This document shows, in pieces, positions 53,485-61,584 of a stretch of 64,000 nucleotides of DNA. The notes beneath the pieces were generated by a model that worked only from the letters and a program-made list of their open reading frames with translations, made no database searches and was not told the origin of the DNA. The first letter of the stretch is position 1. Every line of letters starts with the position of its first letter. The position numbers were made by a program, and so were the translations under genes. The DNA is taken from contig NZ_JAEMUH010000010.1 of NCBI RefSeq assembly GCF_016461785.1, forward strand, positions 1-64,000. Reading direction: 5' to 3'. The stretch is from Marinomonas ostreistagni (GTDB lineage: Bacteria; Pseudomonadota; Gammaproteobacteria; Pseudomonadales; Marinomonadaceae).

Positions 53485-54202
53485 AGGACTGACGATCCGA
53501 TTGCTTATATTGCCATTGACGTTTTACGTACTTAAAAAACTCACTGTTCCAAGTACGAACATTTTTGCGCTGCTCTTTGATTCTTAGTAAGAACTCAGCC
53601 ATAAGAGACTCTGCAAATGTTCGCTCAATACCAGCTTGTTGAATTTGCTCAAAAGTGGCATCTTCTGGCATCCACTGATCTGGTTGACGAGTGCGCTCTT
53701 TTGCCTCCAAGTATAGGTCAAAATCTGTGAGACCTCTGCGATCCCTAGAAGAGGCAACAGAAGGCACAGAAGTATCTGAGTACGCACGTGAACGCTGAGT
53801 GAACTGTGGTTGAGACTTGGTCGTGGCTTCACTTTGAAGTCGTGACAACTTACTCATTGCATCATCTTTAACTTCACTTCCAGCAGCCGAAGAGTTACCA
53901 ATATCAGAGCGAGCTTTAACTCTGGATTGTTGTTCCCCAGCCTCAAGAACTATGTCTAAGCCTGATTCAGTACGTTGAAACTGCAAACGTTGAGCCATTT
54001 GCAGACTAGACAGTAAACGCACTACGTACGGGGCCGTCCAAAATGGTAACATATCGACAATTTCTCTATGAGAAATTTTCATCTGCTTACTTCCGATATG
54101 ATGTGCCTTTTGCTGCAAATAGGACAATAGAACACTTTCTTCTAATCCCAATTCACAAGCAAGATTAAACGAGACTGGTAACAAAAAATCAGGGGTAGCC
54201 AT
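53393..54202 (-). CDS. DnaT-like primosomal protein
   Basis: A 269-residue protein. The N-terminal part (about 1-90: A-C-E-L-G-L-E-E-S-V-L-L-S-Y-L) looks like a winged-helix domain of replication initiators. A Ser/Gln-rich linker (about 90-165) follows. The C-terminal region W-M-P-E-D-A-T-F-E-Q-I-Q-Q-A-G-I ... R-T-W-N-S-E-F-F-K-Y-V-K-R-Q-W is the DnaT ssDNA-binding domain, which in E. coli takes part in PriA-dependent restart. It overlaps the lambda-P-like gene, so the two proteins probably act together in helicase loading (inference). The ATG at 54202 is preferred over TTG at 54214. Confidence 0.82.
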   Translation of the reverse strand: MATPDFLLPVSFNLACELGLEESVLLSYLQQKAHHIGSKQMKISHREIVDMLPFWTAPYVVRLLSSLQMAQRLQFQRTESGLDIVLEAGEQQSRVKARSDIGNSSAAGSEVKDDAMSKLSRLQSEATTKSQPQFTQRSRAYSDTSVPSVASSRDRRGLTDFDLYLEAKERTRQPDQWMPEDATFEQIQQAGIERTFAESLMAEFLLRIKEQRKNVRTWNSEFFKYVKRQWQYKQSDRQSYEGTATYSTNAKSNREQVSSALTNIHDTDW

Positions 54203-54349
54203 ACACTCGACCAAATCATTAGCGGTAGATCAGTTTACCAAACGGCAAACCTTTTAGCACGATAACTCTCTTTTCTCTATGGAATCAAGCAGCGTAGAAA
54301 ACCGATTCATATATTTGTTACAACCACATTTCTTTACGATGAAATCCTG

Positions 54350-54378
54350 TTGACAGAAAAAAATATGACTCCTATGCT
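54350..54378 (+). promoter_or_regulatory. Sigma-70 promoter of hpf
   Basis: TTGACA (54350-54355), a 17-base spacer and TATGCT (54373-54378). The -35 box is perfect and the -10 box matches 4 of 6, with ideal spacing. It lies 70 bases upstream of the hpf start. Confidence 0.8.
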
Positions 54379-54448
54379 GGAATTGTGCCGCGAAGCTAGA
54401 GTTCTTTCTGGCTCGATAATCGGCCAACTTTACTGAGGAGAAAGTTGT

Positions 54449-54766
54449 ATGTACACAATAAATATTACTGGTCATCACGTCGACATCACTCCAGCTATCA
54501 AAGATCACATCAATGAAAAAATGGGCAAAATTGCTAAATTAAGTGATCAAATAACGTCTGTTAACGTGACACTTGTTCAAGACAGTAAAGAACAAAAAGC
54601 AGAAGCACGAATACATTTACCCGGCAAAGAATTATTTGCTACCGCTTCTTCAGAAGACCGTTTATTTCATGCCATAGATGGAATGATCGATAAACTGGCC
54701 CGCCAGGTGGACAAACATAAAACTAAACAGGCTTCAGGCAATCACAAAGCAGCCGTTGCCTCATAA
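54449..54766 (+). CDS. hpf: Ribosome hibernation-promoting factor (short HPF)
   Basis: A 105-residue short HPF/YfiA-family protein. It binds the 30S decoding region and promotes 100S dimers when growth stops. The pattern I-N-I-T-G-H-H-V-D-I-T-P-A-I-K-D-H-I and the beta-strand core are typical. The short form ends soon after the fold, as in gammaproteobacterial HPF (95 residues in E. coli). GAGGAG is the ribosome binding site, and a strong promoter lies upstream. In E. coli hpf sits with rpoN, but here it stands by itself between the DnaT-like gene and a YccA-like gene. Confidence 0.94.
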   Translation: MYTINITGHHVDITPAIKDHINEKMGKIAKLSDQITSVNVTLVQDSKEQKAEARIHLPGKELFATASSEDRLFHAIDGMIDKLARQVDKHKTKQASGNHKAAVAS

Positions 54767-54795
54767 ACAGACCAATACCATCCGCTAATCACATT

Positions 54796-54823
54796 TACGC
54801 CCACATCATGTGGGCGTATTTAC
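54796..54823 (+). terminator. Terminator of hpf
   Basis: TACGCCCACA (54796-54805), 3-base loop, TGTGGGCGTA (54809-54818), then TTTAC. A strong stem with a short T run, 29 bases after the hpf stop. Confidence 0.8.
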
Positions 54824-54926
54824 TTCTAACCACTTCAAACCTCACAATTAATCGTTGAACTTTGGAACTAACGCCCGCATAGTCTGTCCTAAGTAACAGG
54901 ATAATCTAACTAGGAGAACTCTTATC

Positions 54927-55583
54927 ATGCGTTACACTGATGCCCTTTCGACACATACGTCCCAAGCGGCCAATAAGACGCTGCGTAATACGTATGGCTT
55001 ACTTTCATTAACTTTGCTTTTTAGTGCTTTTACGGCCGGCCTTAGCATGGTTTTGAATCTGCCTCACCCAGGTTTAATCATTACGCTGGTTGGTTTTTAT
55101 GGTCTTCTGTTCTTAACTCACAAATGCCAAAACAGTGCTTTAGGTCTGCTTTGTGTTTTCGCATTGACAGGTTTTATGGGCTTAACACTTGGTCCAATCT
55201 TAAATGCCTACCTAAGCATGTCTAATGGCGCTTCAATGATCATGAGCGCATTAGGTACTACGGGCTTATCTTTCCTAGGTCTATCTGCTTACGCGATTGT
55301 TTCTAAGAAAGATTTCAGCTTCCTAAATGGCTTCTTAACAGTTGGTTTCTTTGCCCTACTGTTCGCCATGATTGCGGGCTTCTTCATTCAGCTTCCAGCC
55401 CTACAAATCTTTATTTCGGTAGGCTTCACTCTGTTCTCTGCTGCAGTGATTTTGCTACAAACCAGTGAGATCGTTCGTGGTGGTGAAACTAACTACATTA
55501 TGGCTACGGTAAACCTGTATGTATCTCTGTACAACATGTTCCTAAGCCTACTTTCTCTTTTCGGCATGGCTAGCGACGACTAA
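54927..55583 (+). CDS. yccA: Bax inhibitor-1/YccA family membrane protein
   Basis: A 218-residue protein with seven hydrophobic helices and the BI-1 family layout. It starts with a polar segment, then T-L-R-N-T-Y-G-L-L-S-L-T-L-L-F-S-A, as in E. coli YccA, which interacts with FtsH and modulates proteolysis of membrane proteins. The C-terminus (N-Y-I-M-A-T-V-N-L-Y-V-S-L-Y-N-M-F-L-S-L-L) is highly typical. AGGAGAA is the ribosome binding site. A terminator follows directly. It lies just upstream of the tus operon, as in Pseudomonas. Confidence 0.94.
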   Translation: MRYTDALSTHTSQAANKTLRNTYGLLSLTLLFSAFTAGLSMVLNLPHPGLIITLVGFYGLLFLTHKCQNSALGLLCVFALTGFMGLTLGPILNAYLSMSNGASMIMSALGTTGLSFLGLSAYAIVSKKDFSFLNGFLTVGFFALLFAMIAGFFIQLPALQIFISVGFTLFSAAVILLQTSEIVRGGETNYIMATVNLYVSLYNMFLSLLSLFGMASDD

Positions 55584-55602
55584 TCATCCTAAGAGACTTC
55601 GA

Positions 55603-55627
55603 AAGGCCGCAGACTGCGGCCTTTTTT
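55603..55627 (+). terminator. Terminator of yccA
   Basis: AAGGCCGC (55603-55610), 5-base loop, GCGGCCTT (55616-55623) and six T in total. It lies between yccA and tusD, so tusD needs its own promoter or read-through. Confidence 0.9.
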
Positions 55628-55661
55628 GTGTGTAAAATTCTTTTTATTTTACAAACGACCT

Positions 55662-56054
55662 ATGAATTACTCTCTTTTTATTACAGGAAGCCCTACCGCA
55701 AGTAGAGCATGCCATAGCGCTTTAGACTTTGCCGAAGCGGCTGTAACCAATGGCGAAAATACCATTCAAGGCATTTTCTTTTACGAAGAAGCCGTAGCCA
55801 TTGCCACGAACTTAGCCATGCCTCCACGGGATGAATGCAACATTCGCGACGAGTGGTCTATTTTTGCAAAACAGCACAAGATCCCTCTTTATGTTTGTAT
55901 CGCCGCAGCAATACGCCGAGGTCAACTAAATGAATCTGAGGCTAAGCGTCACGAGGTAGAACATTTTGTTCTAGCAGACGAGTACCAACTCGAAGGCTTA
56001 GGTAGCTTAGTTAGCCTAACGCTTGAGTCTGATCGCATTGTGAGGTTCAAATAG
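55662..56054 (+). CDS. tusD: Sulfurtransferase complex subunit TusD
   Basis: A 130-residue DsrE-type subunit of the TusBCD relay that moves sulfur from TusA to TusE for 2-thiolation of tRNA wobble uridine. Active Cys79 lies in Y-V-C-I-A-A-A-I-R-R-G, matching the E. coli Cys78 motif. The ATG at 55662 is preferred over an earlier ATG at 55626 that lies in the terminator T run. The ribosome binding site is weak. The next gene follows after 1 base, so TusD, C, B and E form one operon. Confidence 0.95.
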   Translation: MNYSLFITGSPTASRACHSALDFAEAAVTNGENTIQGIFFYEEAVAIATNLAMPPRDECNIRDEWSIFAKQHKIPLYVCIAAAIRRGQLNESEAKRHEVEHFVLADEYQLEGLGSLVSLTLESDRIVRFK

Positions 56055-56055
56055 T

Positions 56056-56400
56056 ATGAGCACTTTGATTTATCTATCTAGCTCACCTTATGCAAGCACA
56101 AGCCTCAAAGAAGCGCTAGACTTGGCCTTAGTATTCGGCACATTTGAACAGGCCATTTCGATTGCGATCACAGGCGATGCCTTAGCACTTTTAGTCGAAG
56201 AGCAAACGCCAAATAAGCGCCAAGGCAAACACCTATACAAGCTGTTAGATGGGCTGGAGTTCTACGATATAGAAAACATCTACGTCAAAGAGAGTGAAGT
56301 TAAAGCATTCGGCACATCGCTCTGGACTGGCGTACAGGCTATTTCTCAGGAAGCTTGGATCAACATGCTCGAGCAGCATCAACACATCTATCGCTTTTAA
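56056..56400 (+). CDS. tusC: Sulfurtransferase complex subunit TusC
   Basis: A 114-residue DsrF-like subunit of the TusBCD hexamer. The N-terminal strand L-I-Y-L-S-S-S-P-Y-A-S-T and S-L-K-E-A-L-D-L-A-L-V-F-G-T-F match the family. It is structural and lacks a catalytic Cys. It starts 1 base after tusD and ends 8 bases before tusB. Confidence 0.93.
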   Translation: MSTLIYLSSSPYASTSLKEALDLALVFGTFEQAISIAITGDALALLVEEQTPNKRQGKHLYKLLDGLEFYDIENIYVKESEVKAFGTSLWTGVQAISQEAWINMLEQHQHIYRF

Positions 56401-56408
56401 GGATTCTC

Positions 56409-56693
56409 ATGAAACTTTATCAGATTAATCAGAGCCAATACCCTCAGAGTGTTGAGCTAGACTGGACAGAATCGTTAAACGAGGGCGATGCTGCTTTTCT
56501 ATTTGAAGCAGGTGTTCTTCGCCTAGCCACTCAAACGTCAACACTAGAAACCCTTTCTAAGAAAAAAGTATCCGTCTATTTTCGCCAACAAGATCTAGAG
56601 GCCTACGGTTTGAGCCCCTCTATTGGTAAAAGCCTCTCAGATATTGAGTGGGTTGGGCTCACGCAACAGTACTCAAAAATAGTTTCTTGGTAA
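56409..56693 (+). CDS. tusB: Sulfurtransferase complex subunit TusB
   Basis: A 94-residue DsrH-like subunit, small and acidic, completing the TusBCD complex. The ATG at 56409 is chosen because AAGGA precedes it and the length then matches the family (about 95). The longer frame from 56355 would run through the end of tusC. It follows tusC directly and is followed by tusE after 6 bases. Confidence 0.93.
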   Translation: MKLYQINQSQYPQSVELDWTESLNEGDAAFLFEAGVLRLATQTSTLETLSKKKVSVYFRQQDLEAYGLSPSIGKSLSDIEWVGLTQQYSKIVSW

Positions 56694-56699
56694 TACAAC

Positions 56700-57014
56700 A
56701 TGACAAATATAGAATTTGATGAAGAAGGCTATCTTTTAGACCTAAGCCAGTGGGATGAAAATTTAGCGAAATCGATAGCCATTAAAGAAGGCCTTGAGCT
56801 CACTGAAGCCCATTGGGAGGTCTTGCGCGTTTTAAGGAACTTTTACGAGCAGTTTGAAGTCTCCCCAGCCATGCGACCTTTGGTAAAAGCAGTGACAAAA
56901 GAATTGGGGGCTGACAAAGGTAAGAGCATTTATCTAATGAAGCTATTCCCTGGCAGTCCTCCCAAATTGGCAGCCAAAATAGCCGGATTACCAAAACCCG
57001 CTAATTGCTTGTAG
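56700..57014 (+). CDS. tusE: Sulfurtransferase TusE (DsrC-like)
   Basis: A 104-residue DsrC-family protein that accepts persulfide sulfur from TusBCD and hands it to MnmA. It ends K-P-A-N-C-L, with the functional Cys103 at the penultimate position. The helix-turn motif W-E-V-L-R-V-L-R-N-F-Y and R-P-L-V-K-A-V-T-K-E-L are typical. It is the last gene of the operon, and a bidirectional terminator separates it from the convergent cobA. Confidence 0.96.
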   Translation: MTNIEFDEEGYLLDLSQWDENLAKSIAIKEGLELTEAHWEVLRVLRNFYEQFEVSPAMRPLVKAVTKELGADKGKSIYLMKLFPGSPPKLAAKIAGLPKPANCL

Positions 57015-57021
57015 CGAATAA

Positions 57022-57055
57022 AACAAAGGCAGCGATAGGCTGCCTTTGTTTTTTT
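57022..57055. terminator. Bidirectional terminator between tusE and cobA
   Basis: AACAAAGGCAGC (57022-57033), 5-base loop, GCTGCCTTTGTT (57039-57050) and a T run on the plus strand. The complement has only a short T stretch, so it ends tusE strongly and may help end cobA. Confidence 0.88.
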
Positions 57056-57071
57056 GAGCACTGTAACGGCT

Positions 57072-57812
57072 TTACTGACCAAACCAAGAAAGCTTTTCTT
57101 GCAGTGTAACGACTTCACCAATAATAAGCAGAGCTGGCGACTTCACTTCGTTATCAAGTGCTACCTGATGGATGTCTTTCATTGTTGAAGTAAAGACACG
57201 CTGATCTTGCGAAGTGCCTTTTTCAACAATCGCAACAGGCATAGAAGGACGCATCCCAAAACGAATCAATGATTGGCTAATCGACTCAAGACCCGTTAGC
57301 CCCATGTAAATGACCAGTGTTTGCGCTGGATGCACCAGTTCATTCCAAGGTAACTCTGTCGTGCCATCTTTTAAATGACCAGTTAGAAAACGAACCGACT
57401 GCGCGTAATCACGATGAGTCAGCGGAATGCCTGCATAGGCAGCACAACCAGCGGCTGCAGTGACACCGGGTACCACTTCAAATGGCACGCCTTCACTAAC
57501 TAGCTCTTCAAGTTCCTCGCCACCTCGACCAAAAATAAATGGATCGCCGCCTTTTAGACGAACAACGACTTTCCCTTCTTTGGCTTTCACCGCTAACAAG
57601 GCGTTAATTTCTTCTTGGGGCAAGCTGTGGAGTGATTTGGCTTTGCCGACATACAGCTTCTCAGCTGTTTCTGGGATCATAGCAATGATTTGCTCACCCA
57701 CTAGACGATCATAAAGCACTACATCCGCTGCAGTTAATAAACGATGTGCCTTCATCGTTAACAAATCCGGATCACCCGGTCCTGCACCGATTAAATATAC
57801 TTTACCTGTCAT
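57072..57812 (-). CDS. cobA: Uroporphyrinogen-III C-methyltransferase
   Basis: A 246-residue SUMT that methylates uroporphyrinogen III at C2 and C7 using S-adenosylmethionine, giving precorrin-2 for siroheme and cobalamin. The P-loop-like start [15 protein letters not shown] and the motifs [11 protein letters not shown] and V-P-G-V-T-A-A are clear. It is single-domain, unlike CysG, so the oxidase/ferrochelatase steps must be elsewhere. It lies between tusE (convergent) and serS (same strand). Confidence 0.95.
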   Translation of the reverse strand: MTGKVYLIGAGPGDPDLLTMKAHRLLTAADVVLYDRLVGEQIIAMIPETAEKLYVGKAKSLHSLPQEEINALLAVKAKEGKVVVRLKGGDPFIFGRGGEELEELVSEGVPFEVVPGVTAAAGCAAYAGIPLTHRDYAQSVRFLTGHLKDGTTELPWNELVHPAQTLVIYMGLTGLESISQSLIRFGMRPSMPVAIVEKGTSQDQRVFTSTMKDIHQVALDNEVKSPALLIIGEVVTLQEKLSWFGQ

Positions 57813-57832
57813 AACAATCTTTTCTCAAATAG

Positions 57833-57856
57833 AAAGGCCCCGCATACGGGGCCTTT
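57833..57856 (-). terminator. Terminator of serS
   Basis: Stem AAAGGCCCCG (57833-57842) with CGGGGCCTTT (57847-57856), loop CATA. On the minus strand the stem is followed by TTTCTATTT. It lies between serS and cobA. Confidence 0.8.
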
Positions 57857-57878
57857 GACAATACAAAACGAAATCGTA

Positions 57879-59189
<1,311 letters not shown>

Positions 59190-59228
59190 TTATGTAATTA
59201 AATAGATGAAAACTGCGTAGGGTTGGTC

Positions 59229-59600
59229 TTAAAAGACTCGCGCAAGGCCAATGCCTGCGGCCAATGCCAACACACCTAGCAAACAACTCAATGATAAATA
59301 GCTTAAGGCACTTAGCCAAGCCTGCTGGTTCAATAGTGAGACGATTTCTAAGGAAAAAGTTGAAAAGGTCGTAAATGCCCCTAAAAAGCCCACCATTATT
59401 AACGGGCGAAGTGGCTCCAAGTTTGGCAAACGCTCACTAATCATCACGAAGGCAATACCCATAAAAAAACTGCCCAGAATATTGATTGACATTGTCGCCA
59501 TCGGATATTGCGCTTGCCAGAAACTATTAACCCACTTTCCCATGGCAAAACGCGATAGCGCACCTAGCGCCCCACCTAAAGCGATCATGATGTACATCAT
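59229..59600 (-). CDS. crcB: Fluoride ion channel CrcB
   Basis: A 123-residue four-helix protein of the Fluc/CrcB family that exports fluoride as a dual-topology dimer. Diagnostic segments are G-G-A-L-G-A-L-S-R-F near the N-terminus and G-F-L-G-A-F-T-T-F-S-T-F-S in the middle. It starts 2 bases after the rarA stop and so is probably translated from the same message. No fluoride riboswitch is evident, since it has no leader of its own. Confidence 0.95.
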   Translation of the reverse strand: MMYIMIALGGALGALSRFAMGKWVNSFWQAQYPMATMSINILGSFFMGIAFVMISERLPNLEPLRPLIMVGFLGAFTTFSTFSLEIVSLLNQQAWLSALSYLSLSCLLGVLALAAGIGLARVF

Positions 59601-59602
59601 AA

Positions 59603-60949
59603 CTATGTATCTCCATTTGAATAGCGTTGCAAAGGACTCTGCTGGTCTTGTTGCTCAAGCCAAGCAAGCTTCTCGCCAATTTTCTTCTCTAGACCTCGGT
59701 CCGTTGGCAGATAATAGCGCTCCGTTGCAATTTCCTGTGGGAGATAAGATTCACCCGCCGCATAAGCATTCGGTTCATTATGGGCATAACGATAATCTTC
59801 CCCATGCCCCATGTCCTTAGCTAAGCTAGTCGGTGCATTTCTTAGATGGTTCGGCACCTCAAGACTCGGATGATGTCTGACACTTTCTAGTGCTTGACTA
59901 AAAGCTCGATACACCGCATTACTCTTCGGCGCACAAGCCATGTAAACAGCTGCTTGAGCAATGGCTCTGTTGCCTTCATAAGGCCCTACTCGTTCAAATA
60001 TGTCCCAAGCGTTTAACCCCACCTGTAACGCTCTTGGATCAGCATTACCAATGTCTTCTGAAGCAATCGCTAGTAAACGCCTAGCAATATATAGCGGGTC
60101 ACAACCACCATCCAGCATACGCGCCATCCAGTACAACGCACCATCAGGCGATGAGCCTCGAATGGATTTATGAAAAGCAGAAATCTGGTCATAAAACACA
60201 TCACCACCTTTGTCGTAGCGGCGAATACTACCCCCGAGCACGTTTTCTAATTGCTCATCGGTAATGGTTTCGCCGTCTTCGACAAAATCTGCCAGTATTT
60301 CAAGAAAATTCAGACTACGACGCACATCCCCATCTGCGGCTTGCGCCAAAACATTTAAATGATGGTCACTTACTTGGATATTTCGTTTGCCCAACCCTCG
60401 TATAGGGTCAGCGAGCGCCCGTGTCATCACATCTTGCAGATCATCAACACTTGGCGTCTGTAAGCGATAAACACGGGCACGAGACAGTAGCGCCGAGTTC
60501 AGCTCAAAGGCTGGATTCTCCGTTGTGGCACCGACAAAAAGAAAGGTGCCATCTTCAATAAACGGTAAAAAAGCATCTTGCTGGGATTTATTAAAGCGGT
60601 GCACCTCATCCACAAATAACAAGGTGGCCTTTTGTGTCATGAGGCGCCATTGTTTAGCATCGTCTACCGCCGCGCGAATCTCTTTCACACCGGACATTAC
60701 AGCAGACAATTCAATGAATTTTGCATCCAAAGAATTTGCAAAGAGCTTCGCAAAGGTGGTTTTGCCAATGCCAGGAGTCCCCCATAAAATAAACGAATGA
60801 CCCTGACGGCGTTCAATCATTTTGCGTAGAGGTTTGCCTTCTCCCACTAAATGCTGCTGGCCAACGTATTCATCTAATGTCTCTGGACGCATACGCGCAG
60901 CCAGAGGCGCCATGGGGTTTATATTGTCCGCGGCAAATAAATCATCCAT
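59603..60949 (-). CDS. rarA: Replication-associated recombination protein RarA
   Basis: A 448-residue AAA+ ATPase (MgsA/RarA) that acts at stalled replication forks and interacts with SSB. The Walker A is G-T-P-G-I-G-K-T (57-64), the Walker B L-F-V-D-E-V-H (111-117), and the sensor region follows with L-L-S-R-A-R-V-Y. The C-terminal part (about 250-440) is the tetramerisation domain. It follows lolA by 3 bases. The ftsK-lolA-rarA order is widely conserved. Confidence 0.96.
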   Translation of the reverse strand: MDDLFAADNINPMAPLAARMRPETLDEYVGQQHLVGEGKPLRKMIERRQGHSFILWGTPGIGKTTFAKLFANSLDAKFIELSAVMSGVKEIRAAVDDAKQWRLMTQKATLLFVDEVHRFNKSQQDAFLPFIEDGTFLFVGATTENPAFELNSALLSRARVYRLQTPSVDDLQDVMTRALADPIRGLGKRNIQVSDHHLNVLAQAADGDVRRSLNFLEILADFVEDGETITDEQLENVLGGSIRRYDKGGDVFYDQISAFHKSIRGSSPDGALYWMARMLDGGCDPLYIARRLLAIASEDIGNADPRALQVGLNAWDIFERVGPYEGNRAIAQAAVYMACAPKSNAVYRAFSQALESVRHHPSLEVPNHLRNAPTSLAKDMGHGEDYRYAHNEPNAYAAGESYLPQEIATERYYLPTDRGLEKKIGEKLAWLEQQDQQSPLQRYSNGDT

Positions 60950-60952
60950 TGC

Positions 60953-61558
60953 TTACTGCTCAAACATAACATCTACCGAGTCTGGTAGCTTCACAACAAA
61001 GTTGCTTTCTGATACACCATTGTGTGTTTCAATATTGGCAAACTCAATTATCGTTGTCTGCCCTAGAACATCTTTAATACTCATGGCACTGATCTTCTTA
61101 TTGTCGAACGATAACGTTAACGTATCAAATAGGTCTTCTTGCTCTTTTGGCGACAATTGGTATGTATTTTCAGCTAGTGTTTTTACTTCATAGTGGGTTA
61201 ACACATCTTCTGCTGACTCTCCTAACAGCGCGGCAGGAGAATTGCCAACGGAGCCAGAAAATGGCTTACGTGTGGCCTGTTCTAGGTCAACATCCCAAAT
61301 TGTGACCCATTCACCATCAGAAATAATACGCTGTGGAAAAGGGGTAACTGTGTCCCAAACAAAACGATTCGGAGCCGCGAGCAAGAAAACGCCTTCGCTA
61401 TTTTGCACGGTTTCACCCTGCTCGTTATTCGTCATCTGACGAAATTCGCCTTCTATATTGCGATTCTGGTCTAACAGCCCCGTCAAAGACTCTGCTGCAG
61501 TTTGCGCAACAGCTGTAGCACTCAACATTAATCCTAATACTGCGAACAAATGCTTCAT
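60953..61558 (-). CDS. lolA: Outer-membrane lipoprotein carrier protein LolA
   Basis: A 201-residue periplasmic carrier that accepts lipoproteins from LolCDE and delivers them to LolB. Its signal peptide (M-K-H-L-F-A-V-L-G-L-M-L-S-A-T-A-V-A) is cleaved near residue 18. The mature part has the R-F-V-W-D-T-V and L-G-Q-T-T-I-I-E-F segments of the half-barrel fold. It follows ftsK by 26 bases. Confidence 0.95.
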   Translation of the reverse strand: MKHLFAVLGLMLSATAVAQTAAESLTGLLDQNRNIEGEFRQMTNNEQGETVQNSEGVFLLAAPNRFVWDTVTPFPQRIISDGEWVTIWDVDLEQATRKPFSGSVGNSPAALLGESAEDVLTHYEVKTLAENTYQLSPKEQEDLFDTLTLSFDNKKISAMSIKDVLGQTTIIEFANIETHNGVSESNFVVKLPDSVDVMFEQ

Positions 61559-61584
61559 AATTTCTCCTAGCCCAATCTTCCACC

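Noticed and set aside
54855..54883. A possible promoter TTGAAC-N17-CATAGT before yccA
   Set aside because: Both boxes match only 4 of 6. It is plausible by position but too weak to list as a feature.
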